Source of the DNA: Candidatus Absconditabacterales bacterium
GTDB taxonomy: Bacteria; Patescibacteria; JAEDAM01; Absconditabacterales; Absconditicoccaceae
DNA: 15,137 nt
Assembly (NCBI GenBank): GCA_938010495.1
Contig: CALLUT010000176.1
Location: 1 to 15,137, forward strand
Direction of reading: 5' to 3'
Shown here: positions 7,374 to 15,137 of the stretch, piece by piece
How the letters are laid out: each line of letters opens with the position of its first letter
Numbering within the stretch: position 1 is the first letter of the stretch
Translations under genes and position numbers: made by a program
The notes under the pieces: generated by a model
The model's input: only the letters and a program-made list of their open reading frames with translations
Told to the model about the DNA's origin: nothing
Database searches by the model: none

Positions 7374-9428
7374 TTACCTTGAAGAAACATCTCTAGTTGA
7401 CTGTTCTTGTACAGTATCTAACTGATAATACTTTAAGATATTGTAAACGTATTGTGGTGATTCAATAAGATACTTTGTGTTCTTAAATGTATCATAATCT
7501 TGATAGTTAGAAGAATGTTTAGAATAGTGATCTGTAAAAAATACAAATAATCATAATGCTCCATGTTTTTTCATATATGCATCAACTACTTTTTTATCAT
7601 CTGGTCTTTTAAATTTCGATACTCAGTTCATAATAGCCAATACACGATTTACATGACCTTGTCATGAATTATGTGCATTAATTGCGAACATTGTTATCAA
7701 AAGATCTTTTTCTTTCCATGAAGGAAAATAATTATTGTATTTTTTAGTTAAAGCAACAAAGTTTGGATTATTTTGTGTGTCAGTATAATTATCAGCTAAT
7801 GAATCTATTGATGCCTGAGTTGACTTAACCATATTTTTTCTGTCTGATCCGTTCTTTAGTCAGTATTTAACTCAAGTTTTAGGCATAAATTGTCGCAATC
7901 ATTCTGCTCAGACTCAACTTTTTAAATTATTTTTATATCAAGTTTCTTGCATTGGAATATATGGGCAAAATTTCTTCATCATTGGAGTAAGTTTCTTTGA
8001 TGAAGCAAATTTTTGTTTTACATACTCAAATCTTCATTGTTTATTTGCTGAAGATATTGGTAATCATGTAAATTTAACTTTCATATAATTATAATTTTCT
8101 TCAGCGATCTTAGCAGTTTTTCATGCATGAAATTGTCAATGAAGACCATTTTCTAATAAATGAGAAACTGATGACTGCTCCAAGCCATGAACTTCTTTGC
8201 TAATAGACGGAGCCAATATTTTTGCTTGTTTATGTTGTTTGAAGTATCTTTCAAAGTAGGTTGGTTTTTGCGGTATATATACAAAGTTTGATTGTTCAGC
8301 TTTCCAATGTCTATCTACTCACACATTAAAATCTAGCACAGCATTTAGATACAAAGAGAATCTATCCTCCTCTGGTATCTCTTGGAGAATTTTTAAAGAG
8401 TCTTTTAGTTTTTCATATGATTCAAGAACAAATTCTTTGGTAAATTTTGAGTTTGGTCAATCAACTTTGTATTTTTTCTTTTTTGCATTGTACAATAATA
8501 CATCAAATGGTTTATAAGCTTCTCATGAAAATTTCGGAGTAAGATATTTTTCAATAAGTGATTTAAAAATCACTATTCTTCATAAAGAATCTTGATTCCA
8601 TTCTTCAATTTCTGCAATTAATGCATCTTTATCTTTAGGAAGTATTGTTTCATTTTTGATAAGCACATCTATAAATGTTCATAGCTTATCTCTTCCAATT
8701 TCACCAAAATAAGGCAAATGATGAGAAAGCGTTGATCTAGTAAGTAAAAATGGAGCCCATTGAGATAAATCGTTATCTGGAATATGTTCAACTCAACTAT
8801 CAACTTTAAGATCTTTTGCTAAGTATGCCAAACGTACTTCATCCATTCACAGTCCTTCAGAAGTATTTGTATCACGCAAATGTTCTAATAATCATGTTCA
8901 TTTTTTCAAAACAAAATATCTATAGAAATCATTGTTATATAATTTATCAAAATCTTGTATTTTTTTATACATTTCAACTCACTTACTACGGCTTTTAGGT
9001 CTATGTTTGTCCGGATTCTGGTCAAAATATGGTTCTGAGAGTTCAGTTTTATCAAGTAAGCCTCATAAGTTTTCTAAGAACGTTTGTTGATTTTCTCCTA
9101 TTACTATATATTCATCAATCAATAATGGACGTTCTTCTCCAACACATACATTTCATTCAGTATCAGTTGAGTATTTATGCCCCCTAATATGCATTTTTCA
9201 ATACTCTGCATCGTATGTACAATAAAAATCCCAACTAGCAGGAGGATTCTTCATATCGAAAGGGAATTTCCAACATCATGCTCACAAAGTTTGTAATGGT
9301 CTTATTTTTCATCAGGCTCTCTCTATTGATGTTTCTAGTTCATCAAAAAATTGAGACAATTCTTGTCTTTCTTGATCAAACGAGATATCCTCGTTAGCAT
9401 TTGCTCTATTTCATAAAAGCTCACCCAT
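7374..9428 (-). CDS. Lytic transglycosylase (SLT-like) with a large unrecognised N-terminal region, 684 aa
   Basis: The C-terminal third resembles SLT/MltD-type lytic transglycosylases, which cleave peptidoglycan glycan strands to 1,6-anhydro-MurNAc ends. The evidence is PYIPMQETGY with catalytic Glu at about 495, then GAEGLRQFMPKTGVKYGL, KSTQASIDSLADNY, and AINAHNSGQGHVNRVL near 583-598. The GLRQFMP and A.N.G.G..R patterns are the usual SLT signatures. The first ~400 residues match nothing I know; they are charged, with Trp/Tyr-rich patches and HIRGHKYSTDTEGNVCVGEE near residue 80. No signal peptide is evident, which is odd for a murein enzyme, so export or an unusual site of action is unresolved. 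The start ATG lies inside a stable hairpin (9417-9451). UGA codes many glycines throughout. Confidence 0.75.
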
Positions 9429-9451
9429 ACAATAAGTATATGAGTGAGCTT
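9417..9451 (-). terminator. Hairpin covering the transglycosylase start; weak terminator or translational switch
   Basis: An 8-bp outer stem (9417-9424 with 9444-9451) and a 4-bp inner stem (9427-9430 with 9436-9439) lie just after the stop of the upstream gene. On the minus strand the 3' arm is followed by only a short T-run. It contains the ATG of the transglycosylase, so it could weaken transcription past this point or hide the start codon. Confidence 0.45.
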
Positions 9452-9475
9452 ATAAAAAATCAAAAAATAAGTCAA

Positions 9476-11497
9476 TTATTCGTCTGCAGTTTTTTCTTCT
9501 AGTTCATAGTATTGTTCTATGTATTCATGTAACTTCATTTTATACACTCATTTTTCTGTCAGAACAAAGAGATTAGATTTTTCTCCTTCTTCTACATATA
9601 CATCAACTATATCAAATTCTTCAAGTCAAAATTTGATTCTGAAGAAGTATTCTAAGCTATATTCGTATGTATATGCATCATTTGTCTTGTATGGTGTAGA
9701 ACGATACACTGTAAATGATTGGTTAGACTTATCAAAAAGATATACATATCTAGAGTCTTGTGATGCAAATATTTCTGTATTTGAGCTATACATTTCAACT
9801 GTATCACCTCAATTTAATTCAACTTCACGATGTTCAAGTTGTGTGCTACCATTTGGTGGTCTCCATAGTTGATAGAGTTTTTTATGAGCATTTGACCAGG
9901 TTAAGAATGTTCCATCAATTGCCATTGAAGCAAATCATGATCATGCAAATGACATATCTTCGTTTGTAATAAGAGCATAATTACTTCATTCTCAGAAATT
10001 TTCTTGAGATCATAATTGATTAGTATATCTAGTAATATAGGCATCTCATGGAGTTAGCTTTGGATCGTTACTAAGCACATACATATTTGAACTACCAAAT
10101 CTATCAAGTCATGAAATATTCGTTGGGAATGCTCCAGAAGTTGTTGAAACTGGTTGTAGTCATGATTTTACAACGTTAAACATACCATTGCTTGTATCAC
10201 AATACAGTCAATTTCTCAATAAGTTAAATCCACATGTATTAATTTTTTGGTCGATTCAAGCACTAATCAAAATACCTCTACGTTCGTTGTTTATAGCATT
10301 CAATAAGATACCTTCTTTTCAAGCGATCATAAGACTTTCGTTGAAGAAAATTTGTTGCGGTTGAGAAAACGTATTTTTTTCTTGTTGAGTGAATTCATAT
10401 ACTGAATCATTGAAAAATGAATCATTGTTTGCTAAGACAATATTAAATCATTTATAGTACTCACTTTCTAATATTTTTCTTAGTTCAGTAACATCGTATG
10501 TCCATTTATTGTTTTCATCTAGGAGATCAAGATTTTGAACAATAGTATTATATTTTTTAATTTTTTGATCAGAACTAGCGTCAATTTTTTGAAACATAGC
10601 TATGTCTTTTTGGATATCTTCAATTGTCACATCAACAATATTTCCTCATGTTGTGTTTACAAATGTTGAGTTATTTGCGTTATTAAATGATTGGAATAGA
10701 CCATAAAGAAGCAACAACGTAACTAATCAAATTAATCCATATAGTACCGTTCATTGAAAACGTTCTAATCCTCATGCCATTTCTGTTAGTTTTTTCATTG
10801 GTCAATCAAGACGGTTTCTTATTTTCTTTTGCGTAGCAGCAATTGATGATTCTATATCAAGTTTAGAACAATAACGAATTTTATTTTCATCAATTCTAAC
10901 TTTAACAACATCTATTAGTGATTCCATTACTTCTTTTTCGTGAGCTTCAGCATTTCAAAGAATAGTAAGCACATCTTCTTTATCTAAGTATGTTTCAACA
11001 TCAAATCAACATGCCAAAATTGTATCTCCAATCTTCACTTCACCTTCAACTATTTCAGAAAATTGATTAATAATAGTTGCTGAGTTAGTTTGATTTGTAA
11101 GCATGTATTGCAGTCTCTTATCTCTAAGAATTATAAGTCCAGACGATCAAATAAATGATGCAAGGTAATCATTATCATAGATAAGTTGGATAGAACCATG
11201 AATAGGATACTTATTATCTTCTCACATTTTTTCAGCAAATACTTGTAGTTTTACATTAACATCTTGCAGTCATTGTTCAAATACTTTTTTAGCTTTCTGA
11301 AACGTAACATCTTCAGAAGATAATGCATCAACAACTTCTGTAAGATAATCGGCAAAGAGATCTTTTTGATAATCAACCATCTTCTCTCATTCAAAAACAA
11401 TGATTGAAGACAAAACTACAGTTGGTGATATATTTCTATGAAATTTGAATATTTTTTCTTCACTCATAAGGAGGGTGCTATCGTGGAGTATATGCAT
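9476..11497 (-). CDS. One-pass membrane protein with a degenerate PP2C-like cytoplasmic domain and a large extracytoplasmic domain, 673 aa
   Basis: Residues 1-247 resemble the PP2C/PPM phosphatase fold: strands around SSIIVFEGEK, a strand pair YLASFIGSSGLIILRDKRLQ (compare the family's N.GDSRAYL.R.G.L), then GEVKIGDTILACGFDVETYL, where active enzymes have GD.LLLCSDGL. The catalytic SDG is not conserved, so it may be a pseudophosphatase. A single transmembrane helix follows at about 248-270 (VLYGLIGLVTLLLLYGLF). Residues 271-673 should be outside; they carry a helical stretch (290-350) and then repeated short beta-motifs such as YVYLFDKSNQSFTVY and LFVLTEKGVYKMKL, suggestive of a beta-propeller. 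The chosen ATG (11497-11495) is the first after an in-frame stop; a second ATG at 11467 would drop ten residues. It may be a transmembrane sensor linked to wall metabolism. Confidence 0.7.
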
Positions 11498-11553
11498 TGA
11501 TTACAAAAAGAACAAAAAATAATTTACTTACTATCTGTACGATAGGCATTTGC

Positions 11554-12387
11554 CTATTTTTTTCAATAGGAAAGCAGTATTTTAATGAGATTCTTTGTCC
11601 GATATCTTACAACTCAAAACATGACTGTAAATTTTTTAAAATTCTTCTTTGGATTTTGAGCAATTCTCCAGAAAGTCTCCAATACTCTAGCCTTCACAAC
11701 CCACATAGGAGCTCTTTGTTCAAATCATGAAATATAATCAATTGTTCATCAAGCATTTATTACCAAGAGATTATTTTCTTTTACAAAGTCCATATGTTTA
11801 GAAATTCGAATTTCTTGGGCTGGAGTTCAAGTACTCATGAGTAAAACGTTATAATCGTATGTATCTTTTGATAAAGATTTTTCATATCATTGAGTATCAA
11901 AAGGAACTATCATCCTCTCTTGATAAGAAGTTTGAAACACGAAGTCTATTGAATGATTAAAATACTCTTTAAATTTTTTTTCTACTGTATTGATATAGTC
12001 TTTTGGTTTCCCAATTTTATCATCGTATAATGTATATACTCAAATATGTATATTTTTTCATGAATCTATTAGTTCTTTTATAAACCATGGATTGAAATCT
12101 GTTCCATTTAGATTTGGTGGAGTCTTTTTATTTTGTCTTCACACAGCTCACCAGCGATAAAATAACTGTAAGGCAATCCCATCGGCGAAGAGAAAATCCG
12201 CTTCTTGTATAGATTTTTTATATTCTCTTTGCCATTGTTCATTTTGTTCTTCAAGCAATCTTGATTTCATTACATTCGCAAAGTACAAGAAACTCAATAT
12301 ACATCGTCATTGTGATGCGTATAAGGCAAGTATTTCATCTCTAGCTTGTTCTTTTGATCAAAGATATAATTGTGAAAATATAGACAT
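11554..12387 (-). CDS. WecG/TagA/CpsF-family glycosyltransferase, 277 aa
   Basis: This family transfers N-acetylmannosamine or similar sugars onto lipid-linked precursors for wall teichoic acid, capsule or enterobacterial common antigen. Matching landmarks are FADGIALQLFYRWG at 67-80, NGTDF at 94-98, STGTPAQEIRI at 185-195, VINAGGTIDYISG at 209-221 and QRAPMWV at 224-230, followed by the typical C-terminal ARVLETFWRIAQNPKK. These correspond to the family's DG.G, GTD, G.P.QE and GG.FD..SG...RAP motifs. The start ATG directly follows the corA stop (TAAATG), implying coupled translation. A hairpin covers the TAG stop. The donor sugar and acceptor cannot be assigned. Confidence 0.88.
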
Positions 12388-13311
12388 TTAAATTCGTTTT
12401 TTGTACCTAAAGAAGAGAAACATCACTCATGCACTAACTGCCATTCATCACATTAATACTCTTGTAATATCTGGATCATTAGCAAACGGCAATCAGATAT
12501 TCATACCATAAAATCCTGTAATAAGCGTCATCATTCAAATAATTGCTGTAAAAATTGTCAATATAGTAATGATAGAATTAGTTTTCATACTAACCATTGC
12601 ATTATATACGTCATAGAGAGAATCAATATTCTCAGATTGTACGGCGATTTGTCCCATAATTTTATCTATTTTATAAGCAAGATCTTCAAAGTAAACATCC
12701 AACTCACCTCCATAAAACTTAGTAGTTTCTTCCTGGATTTGATCAATAATTTCTTGATGAGGAAGAATTGTGTGTTTTAGCATAACAATATTACGTCTCT
12801 TTTGCATAATTTGTTCTAAAAGAGATTTATCAAGTTTATGATTTTCAAAAATAGATTCTTCAATATGAGTAAGATCTCTTCAAAAAGTTCTTAATCCACG
12901 AAGCACTTTATCATACATTTCATCTATCACTCTATATAGAATATAATAAGGAGAAATTTTATATTTTTCATCTTTTTCTAACTCTTCAAGTGTTTGTTTA
13001 TATTCATCTTTTATCTTATCAATATGATTACTTTTATATTTAGTCAGTGTAACAATATAATCTTTTCATAAGATCATATTAAACTCATTTGGCATGTATT
13101 TATGGCGATCTGTATTAAATTTTGGGAAATTTAATACCACAAAAAGACATTGATCATATACATCAATTTTATCTTGTGTTGCTGCTTCCATAAGATCTTC
13201 TTCAATCAATTCATGAAGATCATATTTATCCATCAACAAACTACGATACTCCTTTGATGGTCAGTATTCGTAGATCCAATCTATTCATTTTATGGTAAGG
13301 AATTTTTCCAT
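12388..13311 (-). CDS. corA: CorA-family magnesium/divalent cation channel, 307 aa
   Basis: CorA proteins form homopentameric inner-membrane channels for Mg2+ or Co2+. The sequence shows a long charged, helical cytoplasmic domain (about 1-247), then two C-terminal transmembrane helices. The first (ITILTIFTAIIGMMTLITG) ends with the selectivity motif YGMN at 268-271, followed by a short loop NIGLPFANDPD and the second helix (VLMGGMAVSAGVMFLFF), with a basic C-terminus RYKKRI. The acidic, coiled-coil-like stalk (residues 150-245) is as expected. The length is normal for the family. The ATG lies only 6 bases after a TATACT -10 box, so the mRNA is probably leaderless. It is the first gene of the envelope block. 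Confidence 0.92.
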
Positions 13312-13317
13312 GACTGG

Positions 13318-13346
13318 AGTATAGGGGTTTAATGTTATTTTTTAAG
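13318..13346 (-). promoter_or_regulatory. Putative leaderless promoter of corA
   Basis: On the minus strand, TATACT (13323-13318) ends 6 bases before the ATG. A weak -35 (CTTAAA) lies 17 bases upstream. Transcription would start at or within a base or two of the start codon. Confidence 0.45.
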
Positions 13347-13364
13347 ATGAAATATTGTTTTTAC

Positions 13365-13402
13365 AATAAAAAAATCCTCAGTATCACTACCAAGGATTTT
13401 TT
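13365..13402 (-). terminator. Intrinsic terminator after rpsA
   Basis: A 10-bp stem (AAAAAATCCT 13369-13378 with AGGATTTTTT 13393-13402) with a 14-base loop lies 19 bases beyond the rpsA stop. On the minus strand it ends in a seven-T run. The A-rich 5' arm would let it act weakly in the other direction too. Confidence 0.8.
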
Positions 13403-13420
13403 ATTTACAGAAAAGGATTA

Positions 13421-14578
13421 TTAAGCTTTAGCTTCTTCTTTCTTTTCTACTTTACCAGCAGCAGCTGCTGCTTCTTTTTCTTTGTCTTCTTGTAATGCTT
13501 TGATACTTAGACCAATTTTTCTGTTGTGTGGTTCAAGTAAAATTACTTTTGCTTGTACAACTTGTCCTAATTTCAATGCATGACTTGGGTTTTCTACGTT
13601 TTTACCAGTGATTTCGCTCAAGTGAACAAGACCATTAATATCATCGTAAACTCTAATAAACACACCATATGGCACATATCTTACTACTTCACCTTCAATA
13701 GTATCTCATAGAGAGTACTTTTGTGGAATAATAGTCCATGGATCTGGTTTTAGTTTCTTAGATGATAGTGAAATCTTTCAGTCTTCAAGACCTATAACTT
13801 TCACTCTCATGTCATTTCCTAGATCTCCAAGATTGTCGATATTAGAAACGTGACCATAAGTAATTTCAGAAATATGCACTAGTCATTCAATACCTCATCA
13901 AATAGTAACGAAGAATCAATAACTTGAGATACCACTAATCACACCATCGTATTCATTTCATACAGCAAGTGTTTCCATGATCTTTTGTCTTTCTTCTCTC
14001 AATCATTCTCTTTCAGAAAGGATCATTCTCTTACCATCTTCATCGAAGTTGATAATTCTCACTTTAAATTCTTGTCCTAATAGTTCAAGAAGTGCTTCGA
14101 AAATCTTTTCTTGATCACCGTCCTCTACTCTAGGGTAGTGAATAGGTGCAAGTTGAGATAAAGGAATAAATCATTTGATACCATGCATATCAACAAGAAG
14201 TCAACCAAGATTTGCTTCAGTTGGAATTACAGTCATGATTTCATCACTGTCTTTCTTCGCTAGAAGATCTCTTAGAATATCTTTTTGTTTTAGTTTAGAA
14301 ATAGAAATAACATAGTACCCTTCGTCAGACATAATATCTCAACCAAGAATTTCAGCTTCAAGTTCTTGTCAAACTCAAAGGTCATATCCATTTCTTTCGA
14401 GGTCTTTTACCTCTTTTGCAAGAATCATTCATGTGAATGAACCTTCCCCACAATCAACAAGCACACCATAATCACCTCTTTTTATAACACTACCAGTGAT
14501 AACAGTCCCTCATTTGATATTTGGGATTACAACATCTCCACTTTGGATCATGCTGAGCAAATTTTTCTTTGCTGCCAT
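13421..14578 (-). CDS. rpsA: 30S ribosomal protein S1, 385 aa, four S1 domains
   Basis: S1 binds single-stranded mRNA and helps deliver it to the 30S subunit. Four S1 (OB-fold) repeats can be read: about 17-95 (GTVITGSVIKRGDYGVLVD), 105-190 (GLLVDMHGIKGFIPLSQL), 200-275 (YDGVISGISSYGFFVTI, then GLVHISEITYGHV) and 285-365 (EGEVVRYVPYGVFIRVYD, then GLVHLSEITGKNV). An Ala/Glu/Lys-rich tail ends the protein. E. coli S1 has six repeats; four-repeat forms are common in other phyla. The ATG is 17 bases after a -10 box. No Shine-Dalgarno sequence precedes it. UGA codes several glycines in the first three repeats but none in the last 84 residues. Confidence 0.93.
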
Positions 14579-14595
14579 TAATAATTAAAACTTAA

Positions 14596-14624
14596 ATAAT
14601 AAAAAAATAATTGTAGAACAACAA
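14596..14624 (-). promoter_or_regulatory. Putative promoter of rpsA
   Basis: On the minus strand, TTGTTG (14624-14619), a 17-base spacer and TATTAT (14601-14596) predict a leader of about ten bases. The -35 abuts the T-run of the rpsO terminator. Confidence 0.55.
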
Positions 14625-14668
14625 AAAAAACCTAAGGGATCATAAGCTATGTGCTTATGCTTTAAGTT
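14623..14668 (-). terminator. Intrinsic terminator overlapping the end of rpsO
   Basis: The inner stem CATAAGC/GCTTATG (14641-14647 with 14653-14659) and the outer stem AACCTAA/TTAAGTT (14629-14635 with 14662-14668, one G-T pair) form a long hairpin. Eight T bases follow on the minus strand. The 5' arm includes the last codons and the stop of rpsO. Confidence 0.75.
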
Positions 14669-14915
14669 TTAGTTTTTTAGTGATAAGCGTATATCTTTCC
14701 AACGCATGGTCCTTTAGATACTTGAGGAATTTTCTTCTTCTTGCTACTTTTTTCAAAAGACTTCTCTTCGCATCGATGTCTTTTGGATGATCTTTCAAGT
14801 GGGCTTGTAATTGAGTCACTTCGAAAGTTAAAATAGCAATTTGTACTTCTGGAGAACCATTGTCGTTCTCATGTCTTTTGAATTGTGCAATAAATGCAAG
14901 CAGTTCTTCACGCAT
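14655..14915 (-). CDS. rpsO: 30S ribosomal protein S15, 86 aa
   Basis: S15 binds 16S rRNA early in assembly of the 30S platform and contacts 23S rRNA in the intersubunit bridge. The conserved core RHENDNGSPEVQIAILT (20-36) is followed by LKDHPKDIDAKRSLLKKVARR-type sequence and LKYLKDHALERY, matching the whole family at its usual length (about 86-89 aa). I chose the ATG at 14915-14913 because MREELLAFIAQF aligns with normal S15 N-termini. The frame stays open to 14993, but the extra residues (Trp/Tyr/His-rich) look non-coding. It has no UGA codon; its single Gly is GGT. No Shine-Dalgarno sequence is seen. Confidence 0.96.
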   Translation of the reverse strand: MREELLAFIAQFKRHENDNGSPEVQIAILTFEVTQLQAHLKDHPKDIDAKRSLLKKVARRRKFLKYLKDHALERYTLITKKLKLKA

Positions 14916-15031
14916 GGTGGATAAGATAAAATGATAAAATGGCCAAATAGCCGATGTTATGTACTGTTTACAAGTATGAATGCCTATAAACACACAACAG
15001 AAACTACGCGTTATTAGCGCAGTGTGTTAAT
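14916..15031 (-). other. rpsO leader region
   Basis: About 110 bases lie between the predicted transcription start and the rpsO ATG, long for this window. Small inverted repeats occur (CGCGTTATTAGCG at 15008-15020; GGCCAAATAGCC near 14941-14952). S15 represses its own translation through mRNA structure in several bacteria, so this could be an autoregulatory leader, but no known S15-binding architecture can be confirmed by eye. Confidence 0.3.
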
Positions 15032-15059
15032 ATATAGGGAAAGAATGAGCTTATGCAAG
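15032..15059 (-). promoter_or_regulatory. Putative promoter of rpsO
   Basis: On the minus strand, TTGCAT (15059-15054), a 16-base spacer and TATATA (15037-15032, continuing TT) lie just after the stop of the right-edge gene. Confidence 0.5.
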
Positions 15060-15067
15060 GGAAATCA

Positions 15068-15137
15068 TTAAGAATTTTCATCTACAACTTCATCTACTTT
15101 AGCTCTTATTTGTTGAATACGATCTTTTATATTAAAC
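15068..15137 (-). CDS. C-terminus of an unidentified protein (partial)
   Basis: A frame enters from the right edge and ends at TAA 15070-15068, giving 22 residues (FNIKDRIQQIRAKVDEVVD and a short ENS tail). It is charged and helical, possibly a coiled coil. The fragment is too short to assign. It is supported by its position just upstream of the rpsO promoter and by the clean stop. Confidence 0.5.
   Translation of the reverse strand, partial: FNIKDRIQQIRAKVDEVVDENS

Noticed and set aside
14916..14993. N-terminal extension of S15
   Set aside because: The frame is open by chance; the residues do not resemble S15 and the usual family start fits at 14915.
1..15137. CRISPR arrays, transposons or phage genes
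   Set aside because: No regularly spaced direct repeats, transposase or integrase motifs, or terminal inverted repeats were seen on either strand.

Overview
This AT-rich bacterial window reads coherently only if UGA encodes glycine (genetic code 25). That code is known from Candidatus Gracilibacteria (BD1-5) and Absconditabacteria (SR1) of the Patescibacteria/CPR. Under the standard code nearly every gene breaks into fragments. With UGA as Gly, full-length families appear, and UGA falls on invariant glycines: two in the FolC P-loop, several in AlaRS, and the SPOUT knot glycines of a TrmH-family enzyme. All coordinates below use TAA and TAG as the only stops.

Layout, left to right. (1) 1-91: minus-strand start of a membrane protein that leaves the window. 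(2) 314-557: a compact, relatively GC-rich structured RNA on the plus strand, with its own promoter, a 9-bp long-range pairing and a strong intrinsic terminator. I do not recognise its family. (3) 594-2433: two unrecognised plus-strand proteins around a minus-strand TrmH/SpoU methyltransferase; the plus genes overlap their convergent neighbours at the 3' ends. (4) 2423-7301, minus strand: alaS, an EamA/DMT transporter, two HD-domain hydrolases and folC, tightly packed behind one promoter. AlaRS is only 530 aa and stops before the editing and C-Ala domains. (5) 7374-13311, minus strand: corA, a WecG/TagA/CpsF-type glycosyltransferase, a large one-pass protein with a degenerate PP2C-like cytoplasmic domain, and a lytic transglycosylase with a long unrecognised N-terminal region. 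This looks like a cell-envelope block. (6) 13421-15137, minus strand: rpsA (four S1 domains), rpsO (S15), and the last 22 codons of another gene.

Expression signals. None of the complete genes has a usable Shine-Dalgarno sequence directly before its chosen start. Several genes have a -10 box only 6-9 bases before the ATG, which suggests leaderless mRNAs. Two promoters place their -35 box in or against the T-run of the preceding terminator. No tRNA, rRNA, CRISPR array, insertion sequence or transposase was seen. The best candidates for something undescribed are the structured RNA at 314-557, the editing-less AlaRS, and the PP2C-like transmembrane protein.
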